From positions 1-10,432 of the forward strand of contig CALEJO010000149.1 of NCBI GenBank assembly GCA_937898155.1: DNA of 10,432 nt, in the 5' to 3' direction. The stretch is from an uncultured Clostridia bacterium (GTDB taxonomy: Bacteria > Bacillota > Clostridia > Oscillospirales > CAG-272). Each line of letters opens with the position of its first letter. The first letter of the stretch is position 1. Under the pieces are notes generated by a model. It was given only the letters and a program-made list of their open reading frames with translations. It was not told where the DNA came from and ran no database searches. Made by a program: the position numbers and the translations under genes. Shown one piece after another: positions 1 to 6,576 of this stretch.

Positions 1-595
1 GGATCGTGCCGATGATGCGCTTCTGATCATATTGATGATCGCCCGAGCCGCAACCGTCAAACCAAAGATAGTCGATTTTGCCGTAATTGGTAAGCAGCTC
101 GCTGATCTGCCCGATGAAATAGTCGTCGTAAGCGCGATCGTCCTCGTAGACCGCCGAAACCGCGCCCCACATGGGCTTTTCCGGCGCGCCGACACTCGCC
201 GGCATCTCGTCCGGCTTCTTCCATTGCGCGGGCGAATAATAAAGTCCGACGGCGATTCCCTCTTTCCGGCACGCGTCCGTGAATTCGCGGACGACATCGC
301 CCTTGCCGTCCTTCCACGGCGACGCCGCGACCGAATAATCGGTGAACGCCGACGGCCACAGCGCGAATCCGTCGTGATGCTTCGCTGTCATGATGGCGTA
401 TTTCGCGCCGACGCTTTTGACGGTGCGAACCCATTGTCCGCAGTCGAGCGCGTCCGGGCAAAACGTCGAGGCATCCATCGGAATACCGTCCCAGTCCCGA
501 TGTCCGGGATGAAAGGAGCGGATTCCGAAATGGAAAAACGCGCCGAATTCCCAGTCCAAATATTTCAGTTGCTTTTGTGTAGGTAGTGCTTTCAT
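1..595 (-). CDS. Alpha-L-fucosidase (GH29), N-terminal 198 residues, runs off left edge
   Basis: Retaining glycoside hydrolase that removes terminal alpha-L-fucose from oligosaccharides. Only the N-terminal half of the GH29 (beta/alpha)8 barrel is visible. The translation shows FHFG at residues 21-24, the GH29 block AKHHDGF at 71-77 and LWFDG at 177-181, whose Asp180 matches the family nucleophile. The acid/base residue would lie beyond the left edge. The protein starts MKALPTQKQLKYLDWEFGAF with no signal peptide, so it is probably cytoplasmic and acts on imported fucosylated oligosaccharides. The ATG at 593-595 is supported by GGAGGG at 601-606, 5 nt upstream. It has its own promoter (655-683), and a terminator-like hairpin lies in its leader. 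Its fucose-releasing role suggests use of host or plant glycans. The family call is firm; exact linkage specificity cannot be read from this fragment. Confidence 0.93.
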   Translation of the reverse strand, partial: MKALPTQKQLKYLDWEFGAFFHFGIRSFHPGHRDWDGIPMDASTFCPDALDCGQWVRTVKSVGAKYAIMTAKHHDGFALWPSAFTDYSVAASPWKDGKGDVVREFTDACRKEGIAVGLYYSPAQWKKPDEMPASVGAPEKPMWGAVSAVYEDDRAYDDYFIGQISELLTNYGKIDYLWFDGCGSGDHQYDQKRIIGTI

Positions 596-607
596 GCTGT
601 CCCTCCG

Positions 608-640
608 AAAAAAGAGGATATCGCACTTTTCGATATCCTC
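608..640 (-). terminator. Intrinsic terminator of the amino-acid ABC operon, inside the fucosidase leader
   Basis: On the minus strand a perfect 10-bp stem (GAGGATATCG / CGATATCCTC, plus positions 631-640 and 614-623) with a 7-nt loop is followed at once by six T (608-613). This is a textbook Rho-independent terminator for the gene ending at 694. The T-run ends one base before the GGAGGG ribosome binding site of the fucosidase, and a good promoter lies upstream of the hairpin. It could therefore also act as an attenuator, or the palindrome could be a repressor operator, for the fucosidase. Confidence 0.8.
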
Positions 641-654
641 CCTCTTTGATTTTC

Positions 655-683
655 AGTATAGCATATCGGACAAAATCCGTCAA
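655..683 (-). promoter_or_regulatory. Sigma-70/sigma-A type promoter for the fucosidase gene
   Basis: Read on the minus strand, the -35 is TTGACG (678-683), the spacer is exactly 17 bp, and the -10 is TATACT (655-660). The predicted start is near 648, a few bases before the hairpin at 614-640. The -35 begins about 10 bp after the stop codon of the ABC ATPase gene. Both hexamers differ from consensus at one position each. The call rests on sequence alone. Confidence 0.75.
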
Positions 684-693
684 GATGTCCCGT

Positions 694-1515
694 TTATTTT
701 TCGTAAAACGAATGCAAAAAGGCACGCAAACGGTCGTTGCTCTTCCTGCCTTGCTCGCTGAAAATCTCCTCCGGCACGCCTGCCGCGGAGATCACGCCGT
801 CGTCCATGAAAATCACCTGATCCGAAACGTCGCGTGCGAACGCCATTTCGTGCGTGACAATCACCATCGTCATATTTTCGTCCGCGAGCTCACGAATGAT
901 TTTCAACACCTGCGCCGTGATTTCGGGATCGAGCGCGGATGTCGGCTCGTCAAAGCAAAGAATGTCGGGATTCAGCGCGAGCGCCCGCGCGATCGAGACG
1001 CGCTGCTGTTGCCCGCCCGAAAGCGTCGAGGGAAACACGTCGGCTTTTTCCGAAAGCCCGACCTTTTCGAGCAGCTTGCGCGCGTTCTCCTCAATGGCGA
1101 CGAGCGTTTGCTCATAATCGGCGCGGCTGATGCGCTTGGCACGCAGGTCTTCCTTTGCGCGAAGCGACGGCGCGAGCGTGATATTTTTCAACACCGAATA
1201 TTGCGGGAACAAATTGAACGACTGGAACACAAGCCCGAAATGCAGGCGGTGCTTGCGTTTTTCCGCTTCCGAGAGCTTCGGCGCCGACACGGCGTCGAAG
1301 ACGACTTCCCCTCCGACCGAGATGCTTCCCGCGTCGGGCGTCTCCAAAAAGTTCAGGCATCGAAGCAATGTCGTTTTGCCACTTCCCGAGGAGCCGATGA
1401 TCGAAAGCACCTGTCCCTTTTCGAGCGAAAAGTCGATCCCTTTCAGCACCTCATTGTCTCCGAACTGCTTGCGGAGACCTTCCACTTTCAAAATCTCATT
1501 CATATCCTTGCTCAC
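694..1515 (-). CDS. Polar amino acid ABC importer, ATP-binding subunit (GlnQ/HisP family)
   Basis: ATPase that powers amino acid uptake on the cytoplasmic face of the importer encoded by the two preceding genes. All nucleotide-binding motifs are intact: Walker A GSSGSGKTT at 41-49, Q-loop Gln98, signature LSGGQQQR at 165-172, Walker B ILCFDEPTSALD at 185-196 and switch His222 in VTHEM. At 273 aa it is longer than the usual 240-250, mainly through a charged stretch around 119-143. I take the GTG at 1513-1515 as start because it overlaps the permease stop TGA by 3 nt, which suggests translational coupling. An in-frame ATG at 1501-1503 (protein starting MNEILKVEG) is the alternative, and neither has a strong well-spaced ribosome binding site. 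This is the last gene of the unit. The family is certain; the substrate (glutamine, cystine, arginine or another) is not determined. Confidence 0.95.
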   Translation of the reverse strand: MSKDMNEILKVEGLRKQFGDNEVLKGIDFSLEKGQVLSIIGSSGSGKTTLLRCLNFLETPDAGSISVGGEVVFDAVSAPKLSEAEKRKHRLHFGLVFQSFNLFPQYSVLKNITLAPSLRAKEDLRAKRISRADYEQTLVAIEENARKLLEKVGLSEKADVFPSTLSGGQQQRVSIARALALNPDILCFDEPTSALDPEITAQVLKIIRELADENMTMVIVTHEMAFARDVSDQVIFMDDGVISAAGVPEEIFSEQGRKSNDRLRAFLHSFYEK

Positions 1516-2177
1516 TTAATCGTATATTTTCCGAAGCGCTGTTCCAGCTTTTCCATCACGGTCGCCACGACGAAATTGAAGATGTAATACAGCACGCCCG
1601 CCACGGCGTAAGGCACCATACTGATCTGATCTGCCGCGAGCTGTTTTGCTTTCGTGAACATTTCGATCTGCCCGATGGCAAACGCGATCGACGTATCCTT
1701 GACAAGCGTGATCACCTCGTTGGTCAGCGCGGGCAGAATCCGGCGCACGACCTGCGGCAAAATGACGAGAAAGAACGTCTGCCGGCGGCTCATGCCGAGC
1801 ACTTGTGCCGCCTCGGATTGCCCGACGGGGATCGAAAGCATCCCCGAGCGGTAAATCTCCGCAAAATATGCCGCATAGTTCAGCACAAATGCCAGAATGA
1901 CCGCGATCATTTTATAATGCGGGCCGAAAACGTAAAGCTTGATGCCGAAAAGATAGTATGGCAGATAATAAACGACGAAAAGCTGCAAAATCAGCGGCGT
2001 GCCGCGCATGATCGAAATATAAACGCGGAAAAGCCACGCCACGGGCTTGAATTTCGACATTCTGCCGAGGCAGATCAGCATACCGAGCGGAAGCGAAAAC
2101 AAAAGCGTCAGCGCAAAAATTTCGAGCGAAACGAGCATTCCCTGCGCCAGCAAAGACAAAATTTGAAAAACAGACAT
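1512..2177 (-). CDS. Polar amino acid ABC importer, permease subunit (HisM/GlnP family)
   Basis: Integral membrane subunit of the amino acid importer. The 221-aa length is typical for the HisMQ/GlnP family. Hydrophobic segments appear around residues 7-37, 61-77, 88-107 and 188-207. The EAA coupling loop that docks on the ATPase is clear at about 107-142 (EIYRSGMLSIPVGQSEAAQ, then a Gly at position 128 and VILPQ at 138-142). The ATG at 2175-2177 has a purine-rich AAGGAAGGA about 10 nt upstream. Its stop codon overlaps the GTG start of the ATPase gene, and 77 nt separate it from the binding-protein gene. Only one permease gene is present, so the channel is presumably a homodimer. Confidence 0.95.
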   Translation of the reverse strand: MSVFQILSLLAQGMLVSLEIFALTLLFSLPLGMLICLGRMSKFKPVAWLFRVYISIMRGTPLILQLFVVYYLPYYLFGIKLYVFGPHYKMIAVILAFVLNYAAYFAEIYRSGMLSIPVGQSEAAQVLGMSRRQTFFLVILPQVVRRILPALTNEVITLVKDTSIAFAIGQIEMFTKAKQLAADQISMVPYAVAGVLYYIFNFVVATVMEKLEQRFGKYTIK

Positions 2178-2214
2178 GAAAAATGAATCCTTCCTTTATG
2201 GATAGAACAGCCGA

Positions 2215-2239
2215 AATGCGCCGCGTTCTGCGGCGCATT
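2215..2239 (-). other. Intercistronic stem-loop between binding protein and permease genes
   Basis: A perfect 10-bp GC-rich inverted repeat (AATGCGCCGC / GCGGCGCATT) with a 5-nt loop begins 15 nt after the stop codon of the binding-protein gene. No T-run follows it, so it is a poor terminator. In importer operons such hairpins commonly protect or process mRNA so that the binding protein is made in excess over the permease and ATPase. That role is inferred here. Confidence 0.7.
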
Positions 2240-2254
2240 CCGAATTTTGAAACA

Positions 2255-3064
2255 TTACCCGACTACGATCTTGATCGAATCGCTGAGATCGTATTTCGCC
2301 GCGATCTCCGCCGCCTTGTCGGCGAGCGCGATCATCGCGTCATTGATGATCTTGCAGAGCGCGGTATTGTCTTTCGCGAAGCCGACGCCATACTGCTCGA
2401 CGGCGATCGGCTCGTCGAGGATCACGAATCCCGTTTTGCCGGAGATCAGCGATTCCGCGACGCCGATGTCGATCACGAGGGCTTCGATCGCACCCGTTTG
2501 CAGATCCATAAACGCGGCGGTATAATCCTTGCAGGTCTGATAGGTGCCGCCGGAGAATGTAGCGGTGAGGTCGGTCATCTCTTTCAGCGCGCTTTCGCCG
2601 GAGGATTCGGCCTGCACGGAAACGATCTTGCCCGCGAGATCGGCGATCGCCCCGATGCCGGAATCCGACTGCGTCAGCACGACGATGCGGCTGTCGGAAT
2701 ACGGAACGGTCCAAGCATAGTCGTCTTCTCTGCCTTGGATCGTAAAACCGCTCCAAATGCAGTTGATATTGCCGGCTTCGAGTTCAGTATCCTTGAAATC
2801 CCATTCGACGGGGATCAGTTCGAGCGTATAGCCGATGGATTCGCAAACGGCTTTCGCAAAGTCGATGTCGAATCCGGCGTATTGGTTGGTATCGGAATCG
2901 AGATAGCCGTAGGGCGGATATTCCGCGTCAAAGCCGAGTTTCAGCGTGCCATTGGACTCGCCGGACGGCTCGAAGACGGTCTGCGTTTTCTGAGCGCATC
3001 CGCTCATGGCGAACAACATCAGAATCATGGTAGCTGCTAACAAAATCGCAAAAAACTTTTTCAT
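2255..3064 (-). CDS. Polar amino acid ABC importer, lipoprotein substrate-binding protein
   Basis: Extracellular receptor that captures an amino acid and delivers it to the permease. The N-terminus is a lipoprotein signal: MKKFF, a hydrophobic stretch at residues 6-20, then the lipobox MSGC with Cys23 as the lipidated residue. The mature part is a family 3 solute-binding domain (SBP_bac_3): LKLGFDAEYPPYGYLD near 41-56, GFDIDFAKAVCE near 64-75, and FTIQGRE at 107-113, where Arg112 is a candidate for binding the ligand carboxylate. At 269 aa it is normal for the family. ATG at 3062-3064 has GAGGA at 3072-3076, 7 nt upstream. It is the first gene of the importer unit, behind its own near-consensus promoter and ahead of an mRNA hairpin, consistent with high expression. 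The exact ligand is unknown. Confidence 0.95.
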   Translation of the reverse strand: MKKFFAILLAATMILMLFAMSGCAQKTQTVFEPSGESNGTLKLGFDAEYPPYGYLDSDTNQYAGFDIDFAKAVCESIGYTLELIPVEWDFKDTELEAGNINCIWSGFTIQGREDDYAWTVPYSDSRIVVLTQSDSGIGAIADLAGKIVSVQAESSGESALKEMTDLTATFSGGTYQTCKDYTAAFMDLQTGAIEALVIDIGVAESLISGKTGFVILDEPIAVEQYGVGFAKDNTALCKIINDAMIALADKAAEIAAKYDLSDSIKIVVG

Positions 3065-3081
3065 GGTTTCGTCCTCTTTTT

Positions 3082-3100
3082 CCGCGCGTTTGTCGCGCGA
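3082..3100 (-). other. Leader hairpin of the importer mRNA
   Basis: On the minus strand CGCGCG-ACAAA-CGCGCG (3083-3099) forms a 6-bp all-GC stem, with a possible U-G closing pair. It sits in the short leader between the predicted start near 3111 and the ribosome binding site at 3072-3076. It may stabilise the 5' end of the mRNA. No riboswitch class fits such a short leader. Confidence 0.5.
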
Positions 3101-3107
3101 TGTTTTA

Positions 3108-3137
3108 GCGTGTTAAAATAATATCACATTAAAACGC
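3108..3137. promoter_or_regulatory. Imperfect palindrome over the -10 of the importer promoter (putative operator)
   Basis: On the plus strand the arms are GCGTGTTAA (3108-3116) and TTAAAACGC (3129-3137). They match as inverted repeats at 8 of 9 positions and are separated by 12 bp. The arms bracket the -10 hexamer (3118-3123), so a dimeric repressor bound here would block RNA polymerase. No regulator gene is visible nearby and I do not recognise the motif as a known box. Confidence 0.45.
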
Positions 3138-3146
3138 ATTTGTCAA
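3118..3146 (-). promoter_or_regulatory. Near-consensus sigma-70/sigma-A promoter of the amino acid importer operon
   Basis: On the minus strand the -35 is a perfect TTGACA (3141-3146), the spacer is 17 bp and the -10 is TATTAT (3118-3123), one base off consensus. The predicted start is near 3111, giving a leader of roughly 45 nt. The -35 lies about 20 bp downstream of the terminator of the preceding operon. Confidence 0.85.
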
Positions 3147-3165
3147 GGGGTTTTTGAAAAAAAGC

Positions 3166-3197
3166 AAAAAAAGAAGCCCCGGTGTGTCCGGGACTTC
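3166..3197 (-). terminator. Intrinsic terminator after the pseudo-P-type ATPase gene
   Basis: Read on the minus strand, GAAGTCCCGG and CCGGGGCTTC pair over 10 bp (one U-G pair) around the 5-nt loop ACACA. Seven T (3166-3172) follow, and after GC another T-run (3157-3163). The hairpin begins 12 nt beyond the stop codon. It clearly separates the rlmB unit from the importer unit. Confidence 0.92.
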
Positions 3198-3209
3198 TCG
3201 ATTTCATCC

Positions 3210-5726
3210 TTAAATATAGATTTTGGAAACACAAAGGAGAGGCAGGAGCCAGAATGCCTGATAAATGACCGGGAACACCGAGCCCATCTCTGCCGCTCTG
3301 CCCGTAAAGAGGACGAGCGCCATCACCGCCACGCCGAGGGATGCCGCGACGATTTTCAAAACGAGGTTGGTCTTTCTAACGTTGCGAAGGCGGTCGCACA
3401 GGAGAAGCGTTTTGATCATCTCTTTGGTGCTGCCCGTCGAAACGATGCTGGCGTGGAGCGCGGAAACGCTCTCCGCTTTGCTCTCTTCTTCTCTGACGTC
3501 TCCCTTGACGACCTTCACGGGATACTGCAAAGGATCCATCTTATTGGGTGCCAGCACACCACTGTCGAGACCGGGATCGTTCGTGCGGATCGAAACGCAC
3601 ACGCCCATTTCCGCCAGATGACGCACGATATAGACAAAATCGGACGTCGTATTATATTGAATGTAAAATTTCGCGATCACAGACTGGTCGCACGCCAGAT
3701 ACAGGATGCGGTTATTGCTCTTTTCGACATAGTTGCCGTCGTCCGCGTCCGGCATCGTCTCAAAGCACTGATTTTCCATATACGCCGGACTGCCGATCAC
3801 GATGCTTCTGCCGTCCACGATCGCGCTGACGCCCTCTGCGGAAATCTCGCGAAGCTCGACGTTTTCGGAGTTGATCGAGTTCAGCGTCGCCTGTTTGAAG
3901 ACAGTCGCAAGCGGTCCGCCGATCTTGGAATAGACGCTGGACGCATAATAAATGATGTTTTCGATATTGCGGTCGGAATAGATCTTGATGCTCTTGACCT
4001 TGACCTTGCCGTTCGGGAACGCGTCCTCATCGCGGAACGTGATGACGGAAGCGTTGCTGTAATCCTCCGGCGCGTTGTCGCCGAGGATCGCGGAATTATA
4101 ACCGTATGCGCGGCTGGAAGCGAGATACATCGGATAAGAATACGAAAGGAACAGCGCGAACGGGCTGCACATCATAAAGGTGGCGTATGCCGTTCCGAAG
4201 CTCTCCGCCAGCGTCTCCTCCGCGACGAAATACGCGAGGAAGAAGAAGCCGACAGTGACCAAGAAGCACGCGGGGATCAGCACTTTCAGCGCGGATTTCG
4301 CTTTTGCATATTCTTTTCTGCGGGCAAAGAAATCGGAAACGAAGTCGGTTTTCTTCACTTCGCACATCTCCGAAGAAGCGCCGATCATATCGGAAAACGC
4401 TTCGCTTTCCGGCGCCGAGAGCGATGCCGCGAGATCCTCGCGGTCGATCGCGCGTTTCACTTTGCCGGACGAAGCGATCTTGAAGGAATACACGTCGCGG
4501 CGGAGCGAAATAAAGGTATTGAGTGCGCTCAGGAACGCGCAGAACGCAAGCGGGAAATTATAAAGGAAGATGTTCTCATAGGAGCGGGTGGTAAAGACTA
4601 CCGTCGCGGTCGCCGCTACGGAAATCATGCACGCAAAAAACGTCACGGAATCCGCGTCAAAGCGGAACTTGCCCAAGAGCTTCACCGCCTCGAACACGCG
4701 GTCGATCACGATCATCACCGCGACAAACGCGAGAAGCCAATCCACAGCGATGAAATTGAGCTTGCCGCCGAGCATTTCGCGGATGTTTGCCACATTTTCA
4801 ATGAGGCACAGCAAAACGGCAACCAACCCCGTGCCCACCATTCTGAGCTTGGAACGGACATATTTCTTTTTGAAGATCGAGAAGATCGCCTTATTTTGTT
4901 CGGGATCGGTATATTCAAATTCATTGGAAGGAGCCGCGTCGGTGAATTTCGGCGGGATCGCGTCTTCATCGAGTTCGCGGAGCGTGATCTCGTCCGTGGA
5001 CTGGATATCCGAGGTGCTGAACAACGAATATTCGTCGAATATTTTCGCATCTTTGGCGGGGTCCTTGTGCGGATCGAGCCCGAACGCACGCATCATCGCG
5101 GTATCGGTGATGGCACCGGTGTCCATCTGCGGCACTTCCGCTTCTGCCGTCGCCTCGCCATTCATATGATAAATACGATCGGGAAGCTGATCCGGCTCGG
5201 CGTCTTTCAGCGTTGCCGGCTCATACGCCGCGATCTCCTCGGCGGTGTCTACGGATGCGCGGGGATATTCGCCCGTCTGGATCCGTTCCGTTTCGCCGGT
5301 CTGCACAAGCTCGAAAACGTATTTCTCCGCCTCGTCGATGTTCTTCGAGACATCCGGCTCTTCCGCCGGAACAGAAACACCGGATTTCTCCTCCGCGTCG
5401 AGAATCTGTTGGTGAAGCAGATCGTAGCTTGCCGGCTCCTTTTCGTCCTCGTCCGAGCCGAGATATTTGGCGAACAGCGATTGCAGTTCGTCGTCCGTGA
5501 TCTTGCCGTCATCGGCGGGCACGGTTGCCTTTTCGGCGGGCTCCGGCGAAGGAAACGTCACAACGTCCGGTGCGCTTTCCTCGGGTTCAACCATCGAGTC
5601 CAGCGTTTTCATCGCGTTTTTCTCCGCTTCGACGCGCCCCTCATCATATTGACTGTTCAGGCGACGCAAAAGTCCCTGTGCCGAGTTTTCAAGTTCCTCA
5701 TAGGATTGCTTTTTGTTCTTGCCCAT
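3210..5726 (-). CDS. Membrane protein: acidic N-terminal region plus degenerate P-type ATPase (predicted pseudo-ATPase)
   Basis: 838 aa, not a standard annotated family to my knowledge. Residues 1-285 are hydrophilic, rich in Glu/Asp and without membrane segments. Residues 286-838 follow the P-type ATPase order, best resembling the P1B type. Hydrophobic segments lie at about 296-311, 324-343, 360-378, 386-407, 481-502, 509-535, 787-807 and 816-836 (eight). MCSPFALFLS (519-528) sits where the ion-binding CPC motif belongs. ITFRDEDAFPNGK (562-574) replaces the phosphorylation motif DKTGT, with Arg565 at the Asp position. SKIGGPL (600-606) replaces the N-domain HP. GVSAIVDGRSIVIGSPAYM (632-650) keeps the N-domain pattern. 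RTND (714-717) replaces TGDN, and GDVREEE (742-748) replaces GDGxND. The 408-480 loop is short and lacks TGE. ATP-driven pumping is therefore unlikely; a sensor, scaffold or regulator role is inference. ATG 5724-5726 has GGAGG 6 nt upstream; 28 nt separate it from rlmB. The frame is intact, arguing against decay. Confidence 0.75.
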   Translation of the reverse strand: MGKNKKQSYEELENSAQGLLRRLNSQYDEGRVEAEKNAMKTLDSMVEPEESAPDVVTFPSPEPAEKATVPADDGKITDDELQSLFAKYLGSDEDEKEPASYDLLHQQILDAEEKSGVSVPAEEPDVSKNIDEAEKYVFELVQTGETERIQTGEYPRASVDTAEEIAAYEPATLKDAEPDQLPDRIYHMNGEATAEAEVPQMDTGAITDTAMMRAFGLDPHKDPAKDAKIFDEYSLFSTSDIQSTDEITLRELDEDAIPPKFTDAAPSNEFEYTDPEQNKAIFSIFKKKYVRSKLRMVGTGLVAVLLCLIENVANIREMLGGKLNFIAVDWLLAFVAVMIVIDRVFEAVKLLGKFRFDADSVTFFACMISVAATATVVFTTRSYENIFLYNFPLAFCAFLSALNTFISLRRDVYSFKIASSGKVKRAIDREDLAASLSAPESEAFSDMIGASSEMCEVKKTDFVSDFFARRKEYAKAKSALKVLIPACFLVTVGFFFLAYFVAEETLAESFGTAYATFMMCSPFALFLSYSYPMYLASSRAYGYNSAILGDNAPEDYSNASVITFRDEDAFPNGKVKVKSIKIYSDRNIENIIYYASSVYSKIGGPLATVFKQATLNSINSENVELREISAEGVSAIVDGRSIVIGSPAYMENQCFETMPDADDGNYVEKSNNRILYLACDQSVIAKFYIQYNTTSDFVYIVRHLAEMGVCVSIRTNDPGLDSGVLAPNKMDPLQYPVKVVKGDVREEESKAESVSALHASIVSTGSTKEMIKTLLLCDRLRNVRKTNLVLKIVAASLGVAVMALVLFTGRAAEMGSVFPVIYQAFWLLPLLCVSKIYI

Positions 5727-5754
5727 ACTAAACCTCCGGAAGAGTGTATATCAG

Positions 5755-6516
5755 TTAAAATTTTTTCTGTTTTCTGGCTGCCTCGTAAAGCAGGACCGCC
5801 GCCGCGGTCGAAACGTTCAGCGAGTTCACCTGCCCGAGCATCGGGATCGAAACGGTGAAATCGCATTTTTCGCGCACAAGCCGCGAAACGCCCTCGCCCT
5901 CGCTGCCGAGCACAAGCGCGCAGTGACAATCGAAATCGGTCTGATCGTAAGAAGTTCCGTCTGCCTCCGCCGCGAAAATCCACACGCCGTTTTCTTTCAG
6001 CTCGTCGATCGCCGACGCGATATTGGCGACCTTGGCGACGCGGACGTGCTCCGCCGCCCCCGCGCTGGATTTGAAAACGGTCTGCCCCATCGCCGGCGCG
6101 TGCCGACGGGAAATGATAACGCCGTGCGCCCCCGCGCCGTCCGCGCAACGGATGATCGCGCCGAGATTATGCGGGTCTTCCACGCCGTCGCAAACCACGA
6201 TCAGCGCACGTTCGCCTTTTTCCTTTGCGGCGTCCAGAATGTCCTGCACGGAAGCGTAAGTGACCGCCGAAGCGATCGCCGCAACGCCCTGATGGGCGTT
6301 TTCGCCCGCCAGCTCGTCCAGCCGACGCTTGTCCACTTCGGTGACGACAACCGCCTTTTTGCGCGCCTCGGCAAAGATTTTTTTGATCGAGCCCTCGCGT
6401 TCGCCGCGCTGAATATAAATTTTTTCGATCTCGCGTCCGCTTTTCAGCAGTTCGAGGACGGGATTCCGTCCCACGACTACCGAGCCGAACGCTTCTTCCG
6501 TTTCCCGTTTGTCCAT
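5755..6516 (-). CDS. rlmB: 23S rRNA 2'-O-ribose methyltransferase, TrmH/SpoU family (RlmB-like)
   Basis: SPOUT-class, S-adenosylmethionine-dependent enzyme expected to methylate the 2'-O of a guanosine in 23S rRNA (Gm2251 in E. coli). From the ATG at 6514-6516 the protein is 253 aa, usual for RlmB. An N-terminal substrate-binding domain (VVVGRNPVLELL at 13-24) is followed by the SPOUT domain. Motif 1 is GVEDPHNLGAIIRCADGAG at 111-129 with conserved Asn117 and Arg123. Motif 2 is LVLGSEGEGVSRLV at 201-214. Motif 3 is IPMLGQVNSLNVSTAAAVLL at 224-243. A longer frame opens at 6564, but the predicted transcript starts near 6570 and would leave that ATG almost leaderless. The 6516 start has CGGAG 5 nt upstream and is preferred. 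First gene of a two-gene unit with the pseudo-ATPase. Family firm; exact target base inferred from similarity. Confidence 0.9.
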   Translation of the reverse strand: MDKRETEEAFGSVVVGRNPVLELLKSGREIEKIYIQRGEREGSIKKIFAEARKKAVVVTEVDKRRLDELAGENAHQGVAAIASAVTYASVQDILDAAKEKGERALIVVCDGVEDPHNLGAIIRCADGAGAHGVIISRRHAPAMGQTVFKSSAGAAEHVRVAKVANIASAIDELKENGVWIFAAEADGTSYDQTDFDCHCALVLGSEGEGVSRLVREKCDFTVSIPMLGQVNSLNVSTAAAVLLYEAARKQKKF

Positions 6517-6530
6517 ATCGTCTCCGAATC

Positions 6531-6555
6531 GACTCGCGCGGCACACCGCCGAGTC
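6531..6555 (-). other. Leader hairpin upstream of rlmB
   Basis: The minus-strand RNA reads GACTCGGCGG-TGTG-CCGCGCGAGTC: a 10-bp stem with one bulged G and a 4-nt loop, ending a few bases before the CGGAG ribosome binding site. It lies in the predicted 54-nt leader. It could tune translation or be an autoregulatory site for an RNA-binding product. Neither is shown. Confidence 0.5.
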
Positions 6556-6576
6556 AAGGCACATTCATTCCTTGTA

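Noticed and set aside
32..586. Plus-strand open frame opposite the fucosidase
   Set aside because: It is an antisense shadow of the GH29 coding frame with no recognisable protein features.
57..725. Open frame on the minus strand over the fucosidase start and the promoter region
   Set aside because: It is low-complexity and Arg-rich, and it runs through the terminator and promoter. The fucosidase lies in another frame of the same strand with unmistakable GH29 motifs.
2183..3040. 285-codon plus-strand open frame opposite the binding-protein gene
   Set aside because: It is a shadow frame. The minus-strand gene has a signal peptide, lipobox and SBP_bac_3 motifs.
3065..3111. Possible riboswitch or T-box ahead of the amino acid importer
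   Set aside because: The predicted leader is only about 45 nt with one 6-bp hairpin, too short for a known amino acid riboswitch or T-box.
3453..5858. An 801-codon open frame on the plus strand opposite the pseudo-ATPase gene
   Set aside because: Its translation is rich in Arg, His and Ile without any domain. It is the antisense shadow of a GC-biased gene that has membrane segments, a ribosome binding site and a terminator.
6517..6564. Upstream ATG for rlmB giving a 269-aa protein
   Set aside because: The predicted transcription start lies only a few bases before it. The extra 16 residues do not look like RlmB, and the leader hairpin lies there instead.
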